NCBI RefSeq assembly: GCF_014779595.1
Contig: NZ_JACXZT010000019.1
Span: 804,945-868,944, forward strand
DNA from: Halomonas sp. ML-15
GTDB lineage: Bacteria; Pseudomonadota; Gammaproteobacteria; Pseudomonadales; Halomonadaceae
DNA: 64,000 nucleotides
Reading direction: 5' to 3'
Of the stretch, positions 51,069 through 64,000 are shown one piece after another. Made by a program: the position numbers and the translations under genes. Under the pieces are notes generated by a model that did not search any database, was not told the DNA's origin, and worked only from the letters and a program-made list of their open reading frames with translations. Each line of letters begins with the position of its first letter. The first letter of the stretch is position 1.

Positions 51069-51695
51069 ATGAACATCGAGCTCTGGCTGGCCTTTGTGGC
51101 CGCTTCTGCCGTGATGCTGGCAATCCCTGGTCCGACGATTCTTACCGTGATGAGCTATTCGCTGGCCTCGGGACGGCGTGCCAATGTGCCGTTGGTTTCT
51201 GCCGTCGCCCTGGGTGATTCCACGGCCCTGGCGATGTCACTGCTGGGCCTCGGTGCACTGCTGGCCACCTCGGCGTTCTGGTTTACCGCGGTCAAGTGGG
51301 TCGGTGGGCTTTACCTGCTCTACCTGGGTATCAAGCTGCTGCGTGCCGGAGCGAGTACGAGCGTCGTGCTGACCCCGGCGGAGTCCGTGTCGCGCTGGAA
51401 GCTGTTCGGCAATACCTACCTGGTCACGGCGCTCAATCCGAAGGGCATCGTGTTCTTCATGGCCTTTCTGCCACAGTTCCTCAATCCGCAGATGCCGGTA
51501 ACGCCGCAGTTGTGGGTGCTGGCCGCCACCTTCGTCACCCTGGCCACGCTGAATGCCACCCTCTACGCGTTCTTTGCCGCTTCCGCTCGTCGCCTGCTGT
51601 CCACGCCACGTGCTCAGCGCGGCTTCCATCTGCTGGGAGGTTCGCTGCTGTCGGGCGCCGGGGTCTGGGCGCTGCTGGCCAGGCGGCCGGCCTGA
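51069..51695 (+). CDS. LysE/RhtB family amino acid exporter
   Basis: 208 residues, six helices; inner membrane. The N-terminal signature is LAIPGPTILTVMSYSLASGR, and NPKGIVFFMAFLPQFLNP is typical of the RhtB branch. Followed 48 bp later by a second LysE-type gene on the same strand, so the two may be an operon. Confidence 0.92.
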   Translation: MNIELWLAFVAASAVMLAIPGPTILTVMSYSLASGRRANVPLVSAVALGDSTALAMSLLGLGALLATSAFWFTAVKWVGGLYLLYLGIKLLRAGASTSVVLTPAESVSRWKLFGNTYLVTALNPKGIVFFMAFLPQFLNPQMPVTPQLWVLAATFVTLATLNATLYAFFAASARRLLSTPRAQRGFHLLGGSLLSGAGVWALLARRPA

Positions 51696-51743
51696 GGAAG
51701 AACTGGAGCTGGATGCCACCTGTCCGACAAGGAGAAGAACGCC

Positions 51744-52382
51744 GTGATACCGCTGTCCGATCTGCTGCTTTTCGCCATGGCCGCCCTGATCGTGGTACTG
51801 ACCCCGGGGCCGAACATGATCTACCTGATCTCGCGTTCGGTCTGCCAGGGGCGAGCAGCGGGAGTGATCTCGCTGTTTGGGGTGATGGCGGGCTTCCTGG
51901 TACACATGCTGGCGGCGGCCGTCGGCCTGACCGCGCTGTTTCTGGCCATCCCCCTGGCCTATGAGATTCTCAAGTGGCTCGGTGCCTTGTACCTGCTCTT
52001 TCTGGCGTGGCAGGCCGTCAGGCCAGGCGCGTGTTCTCCCTTCGAGGCACGCACGCTCAGCGTGGACCGGCCTGGCAAGCTGTTCCTGATGGGCTTTCTG
52101 ACCAACCTGCTCAATCCCAAGATCGCCGTCTTCTACCTGGCGATCTTCCCGCAGTTCGTTTCGCCCGAGCATGGCTCGGTGCTCCTGCAGAGCCTGGTGT
52201 TGGGTTTCACCCAGATCGGTGTGAGCTTCACGGTCAACCTGGCGATCGCCCTGTCGGCGGCGGGCATCGCCACCTGGTTTCAGCAGCGCCCCACCTGGCT
52301 GGTTGTGCAGCGCTACGTCATGGGCGGCGTGCTGGCCGGCATGGCGGCCAAGCTTGCCGCGGAGCCGCGTCACATCACCTAA
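51744..52382 (+). CDS. LysE/RhtB family exporter (second copy)
   Basis: 212 residues from GTG 51744 (AAGGAGAAG upstream). [19 protein letters not shown] and [16 protein letters not shown] are the family motifs. It differs clearly from the preceding paralogue. Convergent with trpA (8-bp overlap). Confidence 0.92.
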   Translation: MIPLSDLLLFAMAALIVVLTPGPNMIYLISRSVCQGRAAGVISLFGVMAGFLVHMLAAAVGLTALFLAIPLAYEILKWLGALYLLFLAWQAVRPGACSPFEARTLSVDRPGKLFLMGFLTNLLNPKIAVFYLAIFPQFVSPEHGSVLLQSLVLGFTQIGVSFTVNLAIALSAAGIATWFQQRPTWLVVQRYVMGGVLAGMAAKLAAEPRHIT

Positions 52383-53190
52383 CCCGCCGCACGCCTTCGG
52401 CCAATTCCCGCACCAGGCCATGAACTGCCTCGACGGCGCCAGACCGAGTGTCGGCGCTTTCAATGCGCTCTACCAGGGCTGAGCCGACCACTACGGCATC
52501 GCTGAAGTGGCCAATCGCGGCGGCCTGCGCGGCACTGCGAATGCCGAAACCGACCGCTATCGGCAAGTGGCTATGCTGGCGCAGCCGACCCACCATACCC
52601 TCGACATCGGAGAGTGCCGGGGCGAGGCCGCCGGTAATGCCGTTCACCGAGACGCAGTACAGGAAGCCCGACGCATTCTCCAGCACCCGGGTCAGCCGTT
52701 GGCTGTCGGTGGTCGGTGTGGCGAGACGGATACAAGCGATGCCATGTTCCCTGGCCGGCAGGCATAGCTCGGCGTCATGCTCGGGGGGCAGGTCGACCAC
52801 GATCAAGCCATCGACACCGGCGCGGGCGGCATCCTCCAGGAATCGCTCCACACCGTAGCGGAAGATGGGATTGTAATAGCCCATCAGCACCAGCGGCGTT
52901 TGCGTGTCCTGTTGGCGGAAGGCATGCACCATCTCGAGCGTCCGGGCCATGTTCTGTCCGCCTTCGAGGGCGCGTTGGGTGGCCTTCTGTATCACCGGGC
53001 CGTCGGCCATGGGATCGCTGAATGGCATGCCGAGCTCGATGATATCGGCGCCAGCCGCCGGCAGCCCCTTGAGGATCTCCAGCGAGGTCTCGAGGTCGGG
53101 ATCGCCAGCGGCAATGTAGGTCACCAGTGCCGGCCTCTGCTCCGCCTTGAGCGCGATAAAGCGGTTATCGAGGCGAGTCGCGTTGTGCAT
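52375..53190 (-). CDS. trpA: Tryptophan synthase alpha chain
   Basis: About 271 residues. Cleaves indole-3-glycerol phosphate; forms the alpha2beta2 complex with TrpB and channels indole. Catalytic Glu52 is in [29 protein letters not shown] holds the catalytic Asp. ATG 53190 has AAGGAG six bases upstream and fits the family N-terminus (TRLDNRF); an ATG at 53214 overlapping the trpB stop is an alternative. Second gene of trpBA. Confidence 0.96.
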   Translation of the reverse strand: MHNATRLDNRFIALKAEQRPALVTYIAAGDPDLETSLEILKGLPAAGADIIELGMPFSDPMADGPVIQKATQRALEGGQNMARTLEMVHAFRQQDTQTPLVLMGYYNPIFRYGVERFLEDAARAGVDGLIVVDLPPEHDAELCLPAREHGIACIRLATPTTDSQRLTRVLENASGFLYCVSVNGITGGLAPALSDVEGMVGRLRQHSHLPIAVGFGIRSAAQAAAIGHFSDAVVVGSALVERIESADTRSGAVEAVHGLVRELAEGVRRVR

Positions 53191-53210
53191 GAGAGTCTCC
53201 TTGGCAGCGT

Positions 53211-54416
53211 TCATTGGTAGTTCTCGCCGAGATGGTGGGCGACGCTCATCATGTCCTTGTCGCCACGTCCGCTCAGGTTGACCACCATGAGGTGGTCGCG
53301 GGGCAGTCTTGGGGCGCGCTTGGCGATCTCGGCCAGGGCGTGGGCCGACTCCAGCGCCGGGATGATGCCCTCCAGACGGCAGCAGCTCTGGAACGCCTCG
53401 AGCGCTTCGTCGTCGGTGATCGAGACGTAGTCGATGCGCCCCTGCTCATGCAGCCAGGCGTGCTCCGGGCCGATACCCGGATAATCGAGCCCGGCCGATA
53501 TCGAGTAGGCATCGGTGATCTGACCATCCCCATCCTGCAGCAGGTAGGTGCGATTGCCATGCAGAACGCCGGGTACTCCGCCGCTAAGACTCGCCGCATG
53601 CATGCCGGTTTCGTTGCCCTTGCCGCCGGCCTCGACGCCGATCATGTCGACCGTCGCGTCGTCGAGAAAGGGATGGAACAACCCCATGGCGTTCGAGCCG
53701 CCGCCGATACAGGCGACGAGGGAGTCGGGCAGACGCCCCTCCTTCTCGAGGATCTGGGTGCGAGTCTCGCGTCCGATCACCGCCTGGAAGTCACGCACCA
53801 TGGCGGGATAGGGGTGTGGCCCGGCCACGGTGCCGATGATGTAGAAAGTGTCATCGACGTTGGTCACCCAGTCGCGCAGCGCCTCGTTCATCGCGTCCTT
53901 GAGCGTGCCCGTGCCGGTCGTGACAGGAATGACCTCGGCGCCGAGCAGCTTCATGCGGAGCACGTTGGGTTGCTGGCGCTCGATATCCGTGGTGCCCATG
54001 TAGACCACACAGGGCATGCCGAAGCGGGCCGCCACGGTGGCCGCGGCGACGCCGTGCATGCCGGCGCCCGTCTCGGCAATGATGCGTGTCTTGCCCATTC
54101 GCTTGGCCAGCAGGATCTGGCCGATGCAGCTGTTGATCTTGTGCGCACCGGTATGGTTGAGCTCCTCGCGCTTGAGGTAGATCTTTGCCCCACCGTAGTG
54201 CTCTGTCAGGCGTTCGGCGAAGTAGAGGGGGCTGGGGCGGCCAATATAGTCGCGCTGGAAGTAGGCGAGTCGAGACTGGAACTCGTGGTCATTCCTAGCC
54301 GCGCCGTATTCGGCCTGCAGCTCGGCAATCAGTGGCATCAACGTCTCGGGGACGAAGCGACCGCCGAAGCGGCCAAACATGCCATTGCCATCAGGCTGCA
54401 TCGAGTCGTCGGTCAT
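53211..54416 (-). CDS. trpB: Tryptophan synthase beta chain
   Basis: 401 residues. PLP enzyme that condenses indole with serine. Lys93 in [13 protein letters not shown] is the PLP lysine, and [13 protein letters not shown] binds the phosphate. ATG 54416 after GCGAGG. Co-transcribed with trpA and divergent from trpI, the arrangement known from pseudomonads, where TrpI and indoleglycerol phosphate activate trpBA. Confidence 0.97.
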   Translation of the reverse strand: MTDDSMQPDGNGMFGRFGGRFVPETLMPLIAELQAEYGAARNDHEFQSRLAYFQRDYIGRPSPLYFAERLTEHYGGAKIYLKREELNHTGAHKINSCIGQILLAKRMGKTRIIAETGAGMHGVAAATVAARFGMPCVVYMGTTDIERQQPNVLRMKLLGAEVIPVTTGTGTLKDAMNEALRDWVTNVDDTFYIIGTVAGPHPYPAMVRDFQAVIGRETRTQILEKEGRLPDSLVACIGGGSNAMGLFHPFLDDATVDMIGVEAGGKGNETGMHAASLSGGVPGVLHGNRTYLLQDGDGQITDAYSISAGLDYPGIGPEHAWLHEQGRIDYVSITDDEALEAFQSCCRLEGIIPALESAHALAEIAKRAPRLPRDHLMVVNLSGRGDKDMMSVAHHLGENYQ

Positions 54417-54502
54417 GGGGCACCTCGCAGGGATCATGGGAAGTCATGTAACGAAGCTAGCGCAGACAGGCGGGGCGAAATATCGATAAGATGGCCGCTA
54501 CA

Positions 54503-54519
54503 TGTGAGCCAGGATCACA
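54503..54519. promoter_or_regulatory. Candidate TrpI binding site
   Basis: TGTGAGCCAGGATCACA: perfect 5-bp arms with 7-base spacer, carrying the T-N11-A LysR core, between trpB and trpI, 6 bp before the trpI start. Confidence 0.5.
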
Positions 54520-54524
54520 AGTCT

Positions 54525-55451
54525 ATGTTGCACTCCATGCCTTCCCTTAGCGCCTTGCGCGCTTTCGAGGCCGCCGCGCGGTTGGGCAGCGTGACGGCTG
54601 CGGCGGAAGAACTCAGTGTTACCCACGGTGCGGTTAGCCGTCAGCTGCGCAGCCTGGAGGAACACTTCGGCGTCGCACTGTTTGCCAAGGCAGGCCGAGG
54701 CCTGGAACTCACGAGTCACGGGCAACGGTTTCAGCGCGGCGTAGGCGAGGCATTTGCCCGCTTGCGGGAGAGTTGTACCCAGTTGAAGCGTGACGTCGAA
54801 GGTTCCCCCTTCATCCTGGCCTGTCCGGGTACTCTCCTGGCGCGCTGGCTCATTCCCCGGCTCGACCACCTTCATCGTGAGCTGCCCGAACTCAAGCTGC
54901 ATGTCGTCTCCAGCGAGAGTGACGTTCTCCCCGGGAAGGACGAGGTGAGCGCGACGCTGACCTTTTCCGCACCGCCGTGGCCGGCCGGCGTGGAGGTGAT
55001 CGAATTGGCAGCAGAACAGATCTGCGCGGTAGTGAGCCCGTCACTGGCCTCTCGGTTCGATCCGGAGCAGCCGGCGACGCTGTTTGACGCCAAGCTGCTG
55101 CATACCGCCTCGCGGCCTCAGGCCTGGCCGCATTGGGTGCGTGCGCATGGCCTCGATTTGGCGCGTCTTGATCGGGCGCTGGTCGACGGGCAGGGCTTCG
55201 ATCACCTCTACTATCTGATGGAGGCGGCAGTGGCGGGATTGGGGGTGGCGATAGCGCCCCGGCTGCTGGTCGAGGATGACCTGCGGACTGGGCGTCTCGT
55301 CGCCCCCTGGGGTTGCGTCGAGACCCCCGCTCGACTGTGCCTGTGGCTCTCACCCAGCGACAATCCACGCCGGAGTGTTCGGCTTGTCGAATGGCTAAGG
55401 CGTTCTATCCTTTCCGAGGATAGGGACGATGTGGCCACTAGCGTTATCTAG
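54525..55451 (+). CDS. trpI: LysR family regulator TrpI
   Basis: 308 residues from ATG 54525 (AGGATC upstream). HTH in LSALRAFEAAARLGSVTAAA and GAVSRQLRSLEEHFGVALFA; effector domain with FDHLYYLMEAAVAGLGVAIA. Named from divergence next to trpBA and similarity of its HTH to TrpI. The same frame stays open far upstream, but that part is antisense to trpB. Confidence 0.88.
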   Translation: MLHSMPSLSALRAFEAAARLGSVTAAAEELSVTHGAVSRQLRSLEEHFGVALFAKAGRGLELTSHGQRFQRGVGEAFARLRESCTQLKRDVEGSPFILACPGTLLARWLIPRLDHLHRELPELKLHVVSSESDVLPGKDEVSATLTFSAPPWPAGVEVIELAAEQICAVVSPSLASRFDPEQPATLFDAKLLHTASRPQAWPHWVRAHGLDLARLDRALVDGQGFDHLYYLMEAAVAGLGVAIAPRLLVEDDLRTGRLVAPWGCVETPARLCLWLSPSDNPRRSVRLVEWLRRSILSEDRDDVATSVI

Positions 55452-55467
55452 GAATTCCCCTAAGCAA

Positions 55468-55494
55468 TGTCGAATAGTGCCGTCCTGCAGCGAT
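55468..55494 (+). promoter_or_regulatory. ECF42-type promoter before the YciI gene
   Basis: TGTCGA (55468-55473), 17 bases, then CGAT (55491-55494). The reported ECF42 target promoter has TGTCGA at -35 and CGA/TC at -10. This fits autoregulation of the YciI-sigma pair. Confidence 0.55.
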
Positions 55495-55546
55495 AGGGTG
55501 ATGACCAGGGTGAACGGCCTTGTCAGACAAACGGGGGAGAAGTGAC

Positions 55547-55906
55547 ATGCAATACATGCTGATGTGCTGTATCGATGAGGCGCTCTGGGAGGGGCTGCCG
55601 GACGCATCTCGCGATGCGGTAATGCACGACTACCACGCGCTGATCCAGGAGATGGTCACCAGTGGCACCTATCGTGGGGGCGCTCGGCTGCAGTCGGTGG
55701 CGAGCGCCACGACGCTGCGTGAGCACAATGGCCAGGTGGTGACTCATGATGGGCCCTTCGCCGAGGCGCGGGAGCAGTTGGGCGGTTTCCATGTCGTGGA
55801 GTGCCGCGATCTCGATGAGGCGCTGGCGCTGGCCCGGCGTATCCCGCCGCTGCGCGTCGGGGGTTCGGTCGAGGTGCGGCCGGTAGACCCCGCCTATCGT
55901 ATGTAG
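55547..55906 (+). CDS. YciI family (DGPF) protein
   Basis: 119 residues with the DGPF signature at 68-71 (THDGPFAEAREQLGGF) and the family start MQYMLMCCIDEALW. DGPF proteins are the standard partners of ECF42 sigma factors; their role is unknown. GGGGGAG precedes the ATG. The sigma gene starts 3 bp after its stop. Confidence 0.93.
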   Translation: MQYMLMCCIDEALWEGLPDASRDAVMHDYHALIQEMVTSGTYRGGARLQSVASATTLREHNGQVVTHDGPFAEAREQLGGFHVVECRDLDEALALARRIPPLRVGGSVEVRPVDPAYRM

Positions 55907-55909
55907 GCT

Positions 55910-60971
<5,062 letters not shown>

Positions 60972-61099
60972 CAATGAAGCACTCCCGGTTTCATGTACAC
61001 TTCTTCCCTAGACCAGCGTCCGGCACCTGAGTTGCCATGGCCGAGCCGGCATTGTAGCAGCCTGCGTCGCCAGACACAGACTCTTAGATGAGGATCATC

Positions 61100-62398
61100 A
61101 TGCCCCACGACCCTACATTGGAACGATTGTTGTCCTTTCTGCAAGCATCTCCGACACCCTGGCATGCTACGGCCAACATGGCGCGGCGTCTGGAGCGTGC
61201 CGGCTACCGTCGCCTGGAGGAGACAGATGTCTGGCAGATTTCCCCGGGCGAGCGGGTCTATGTAACGCGCAATGACTCCTCGATCATCGCCCTGCAGCTG
61301 CCCAGCGAGCCGCTCAGCGCGCTGCGCATGATCGGTGCGCATACCGACAGCCCGGGGCTGCGCCTCAAGCCCAATGCGTCGCTGCACCAGCAGGGCTGGC
61401 TGCAACTGGGCGTGGAGGTCTACGGCGGTGCGCTGCTGGCGCCGTGGTTCGACCGCGACCTGGGGCTCGCAGGGCGCGTCCATGTGCGTCGCGAGGATGG
61501 GCGCCTGCAGGGCGTGTTGCTCAACGTCGAGCGGTCGGTGGCGATCATTCCTAGTCTGGCGATCCACCTCGACCGTGAGGCCAACAACGGCCGTGCCGTC
61601 AATCCGCAGACGCAGATGGCGCCGGTGGTACTGCAGGGCGGCGAAGAGCAGGACTTGGCGTCGCTGCTGAGCCGCTGGCTCTACGAGCAGCACGGCCTGG
61701 AGCGGGCCGAGGTGCTGGATTTCGAATTGGCGCTCTACGATACCCAGCCGCCGGCGCGGGTCGGCGTCAACGCAGAGCTGGTTGCCAGCGCCCGCCTCGA
61801 CAATCTGCTGTCGTGCTTCATCGGCCTTGAGGCGCTTCTCGACTCCGATGGACAGCAGGGTGCCGTACTGGTCGCCAACGACCATGAGGAAGTCGGCAGT
61901 GCCAGTGCCTGCGGCGCCCAGGGGCCGTTCCTTGCCGACGTGCTGCGCCGGGTCTGCGAGCAGCTCGGCGCGCCCGGCGAAGAGTCGTTCATCCGGCTGA
62001 TCCAGTCATCCAGGATGATCTCCTGCGACAACGCCCATGCGCTGCACCCCAATTTCGCGGACAAGCACGACGCGGCACACGGCCCCGCGATCAACGGCGG
62101 GCCGGTGATCAAGGTCAATGCCAACCAGCGCTATGCCACCAACAGTGGCACTGCGGCGATGTTCCGCGACCTGTGCCTCGAGGTCGGGGTGCCGGTACAG
62201 ACCTTCGTGACCCGTGCCGACATGGGCTGCGGCAGTACCATCGGCCCGATTACCGCCACCGAGCTCGGTGTGCCGACGCTGGATGTGGGGGTGGCCCAGT
62301 GGGGCATGCACTCGATCCGCGAGACAGCCGGCAGTCGCGATGTTGCCCATCTGATCCGCGCCCTCAAGGCGTTCGTCAACCGTCCCATGTTAGCCTGA
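61100..62398 (+). CDS. apeB: M18 family aminopeptidase (aspartyl type)
   Basis: 432 residues from ATG 61100 (GAGGATCATC upstream; ATG 61088 also possible). Zinc-dependent aminopeptidase. The M18 metal site is visible: [45 protein letters not shown] and [13 protein letters not shown]. Cytosolic. A single-gene unit. Confidence 0.96.
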   Translation: MPHDPTLERLLSFLQASPTPWHATANMARRLERAGYRRLEETDVWQISPGERVYVTRNDSSIIALQLPSEPLSALRMIGAHTDSPGLRLKPNASLHQQGWLQLGVEVYGGALLAPWFDRDLGLAGRVHVRREDGRLQGVLLNVERSVAIIPSLAIHLDREANNGRAVNPQTQMAPVVLQGGEEQDLASLLSRWLYEQHGLERAEVLDFELALYDTQPPARVGVNAELVASARLDNLLSCFIGLEALLDSDGQQGAVLVANDHEEVGSASACGAQGPFLADVLRRVCEQLGAPGEESFIRLIQSSRMISCDNAHALHPNFADKHDAAHGPAINGGPVIKVNANQRYATNSGTAAMFRDLCLEVGVPVQTFVTRADMGCGSTIGPITATELGVPTLDVGVAQWGMHSIRETAGSRDVAHLIRALKAFVNRPMLA

Positions 62399-62416
62399 CA
62401 AGTAGGCCTGATCCCT

Positions 62417-63325
62417 TCAGGCTAGCGGCAGTGCTCGCCATGGTCCGCGGGCCTGAAGGCGCTCGCGCAGCAGCGCGGCGAGCGCCATCACCGCCGGTCG
62501 CGAGGCCGCTTCGATATGCTGCGCCATATGCAGCCGCGCCTCGCAGGGGCGCAGCGGCGGTAATCCTTCCTCGGTGCCCAGCTCGCGCATGGCCGGCGTC
62601 AGCCGCTCGCGGTCGATGACGCTGATCGCCAGCCCTGCCTCCACTGCCGTTTCCACCGCATGAATGCTGGTGCTGGTGAACACCGCGTGCCAGGCGGTGC
62701 CGGCCGCCTCCAGTGACTGGGTGGCGAGCTCGCGATAGGGGCAGTCCACCTCGTGTAGTGCCAGCGGCACGCTGGGACGCTGGGTGAGATCCCCGGTGCG
62801 CGGGCCGGCCCACACCGGCGAGGTTTGCCACAGCGGCTCCCCATCGGGCAGGCGGTGTGGGCGGTCGAGCACCACCGCCAGCGATAGCTGCGAGCGGGTG
62901 AGCTGGCGTGCCAGCTCACCGCTGGTGGCGGTGACCGCTTCGAGCAGCACATCGGGGTGGTGGGCCATGAATTCCGGCAGGACCCCGGTGAGCAGCTCGC
63001 GGGCGTAGTCCTCGGGTAGGCCGAGCTTGACCTTGCCCGCCAGCCGGCGCCCGGTGAAGCGCGACAGCATGGCGTCGTGCAGCCGCAGCAGCTCGCGCGA
63101 CTCTTGCAGCAGCGCCTCGCCGGAGGCGGTAGGTGTCACGCCGCGGGGGCCGCGATCCAGCAGCCGCGATCCCAGCGCCTGTTCCAGGCGCTTGATCTGC
63201 ATGCTGATGGCCCCCAGGGTGCGGTGGCGCTCCTCGGCGGCGGCCGCCAGCGAACCGAGCCGGGTGGCGGCGTGGAAACTGCGTAGCAGCTCGAGGTCCA
63301 GGGCAGCGGATGAGCCTTCAGACAT
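62417..63325 (-). CDS. LysR family transcriptional regulator
   Basis: 302 residues from ATG 63325. HTH in LELLRSFHAATRLGSLAAAA and GAISMQIKRLEQALGSRLLD; effector domain with KLGLPEDYARELLTGVLPEF. Divergent from the EamA gene at the right edge, its probable target. The upstream in-frame extension to 63385 is unlikely. Confidence 0.92.
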   Translation of the reverse strand: MSEGSSAALDLELLRSFHAATRLGSLAAAAEERHRTLGAISMQIKRLEQALGSRLLDRGPRGVTPTASGEALLQESRELLRLHDAMLSRFTGRRLAGKVKLGLPEDYARELLTGVLPEFMAHHPDVLLEAVTATSGELARQLTRSQLSLAVVLDRPHRLPDGEPLWQTSPVWAGPRTGDLTQRPSVPLALHEVDCPYRELATQSLEAAGTAWHAVFTSTSIHAVETAVEAGLAISVIDRERLTPAMRELGTEEGLPPLRPCEARLHMAQHIEAASRPAVMALAALLRERLQARGPWRALPLA

Positions 63326-63414
63326 ATTGAAGCCACCATCAATTTGATTTCGATTTATTAAAGGCGTTGTGCGGCGCAGGATCAAGGCCCATTCACCAAT
63401 GTGAGGTCGTGATC

Positions 63415-64000
63415 ATGCTTCCCCCCGCGCTGATATCGCTGGCCTGTGCTGTCGGTTTCGTTATCTGCTGGAGTTCCGGTTTCGTCGGCGGGCGTCTGGC
63501 GACGGCATCGTCGATGCCGATCCTGGCGCTATTCGCCTGGCGCTTCCTGTTTGCCAGCCTGGCGGCGGGGCTCTACTGGCGCTGCAGTGTGCCCCAGCGT
63601 TTGCCTGCCAGGGCACTGCTGGCCGAGGCCGGCGTTGGCTCGCTGACCATGGGGGGCTATCTGCTGGGGATCATCCTGGCCCTGCAGTTTGGGGTCAGTG
63701 CCGGGCTGACAGCGCTGATAGCGGCACTCCAGCCGCTGCTGGCAGCGACCCTGGCTGGCCGTTGGCTGGGTGAGCGGCTAGGGGCCCAGGGCTGGCTGGG
63801 CATGCTGCTGGCAACGCTTGGGGTGGGGGTGTGCGTATTCGATGATATCAACGGCGTTCAGGCGGCACCGCTATGGGCCTACACGTTGCCGCTGCTATCG
63901 GTGGTCTCGGTGACCCTGGGCAGTTTCGTCAGCGTGCGCCGCGCGCTGCGCCTGCCGATGGCGGCGACCCTGACCATGCAGCTGTGGGCGGCCACCTTGA
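63415..64000 (+). CDS. EamA (DMT) family exporter (3' end outside window)
   Basis: The first 195 residues are visible. FVICWSSGFVGGRLATASSM at the start and FGVSAGLTALIAALQPLLAA are EamA repeat-1 motifs, and VVSVTLGSFVSVRRALRLPM begins the second half. Inner-membrane metabolite exporter of unknown substrate. Divergent from the LysR gene. Cut by the window end. Confidence 0.9.
   Translation, partial: MLPPALISLACAVGFVICWSSGFVGGRLATASSMPILALFAWRFLFASLAAGLYWRCSVPQRLPARALLAEAGVGSLTMGGYLLGIILALQFGVSAGLTALIAALQPLLAATLAGRWLGERLGAQGWLGMLLATLGVGVCVFDDINGVQAAPLWAYTLPLLSVVSVTLGSFVSVRRALRLPMAATLTMQLWAATL

Noticed and set aside
51237-52463. Long minus-strand frame opposite the LysE genes
   Set aside because: Gln/Arg/His-rich shadow of two transporters with clear family motifs.
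53214-55451. A continuous 745-codon plus-strand frame ending in trpI
   Set aside because: Its first 430 or so codons are antisense to trpB, which is clearly coding. Only the last 308 codons form the LysR protein TrpI.

Overview
The window is high-GC gammaproteobacterial chromosome, most likely Halomonas or a close relative in the Halomonadaceae. The support is a clear ectoine hydroxylase (ectD), a gammaproteobacterial trpB-trpA pair divergent from trpI, a LigB-type DNA ligase, a Prc/Tsp protease and an M18 aminopeptidase, together with gene content typical of halophilic proteobacteria. No rRNA, tRNA, CRISPR array, prophage or intact insertion sequence was seen.

Layout. 0-9 kb: detoxification and redox genes (arylamine N-acetyltransferase, SDR, OsmC, nitroreductase, DMT exporter with MarR), a PepSY membrane protein behind a His-rich secreted protein, and endonuclease IV followed by an Nmad3-like protein. 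9-17 kb: cupin, DUF1127/LysR, ectD, RidA/TetR, PhzF, a methyltransferase and a GlxA-type regulator. 17-21.6 kb: a decayed stretch made of truncated gene copies, several of them matching intact genes elsewhere in the window. It surrounds an intact class C beta-lactamase and lies between two direct copies of a small XRE/membrane-protein module, the second copy broken by an IS transposase remnant. 21.6-28 kb: CMD/AraC, DUF899, a PadR-MFS-arsH operon and an azoreductase/LysR pair. 28.2-31.7 kb: three adjacent genes for envelope proteins of unknown function. 32-51 kb: many small divergent regulator/enzyme pairs (YafY/cupin, Ada, Lrp/MFS, XRE/MFS, TetR/SDR, LysR/epoxide hydrolase, a second azoreductase/LysR pair). 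51-64 kb: LysE exporters, trpBA/trpI, a YciI-ECF42 sigma pair, ligB, prc, apeB, and LysR with the start of an EamA exporter.

The commonest theme is a regulator divergent from, or adjacent to, one detoxifying enzyme or exporter, and many of these intergenic regions contain recognisable inverted repeats. The most informative regulatory signals are two MerR/SoxR-type promoters with 19-bp spacers (upstream of nat and of the SDR gene), a pair of matching operators around padR, three CATACG-type operators between ridA and tetR, and an ECF42-type promoter in front of the YciI gene. The main evolutionary signal is repeated duplication and decay: two azoreductase/LysR pairs plus fragments of each gene, two DUF899 genes, and the fragment-rich stretch around ampC.
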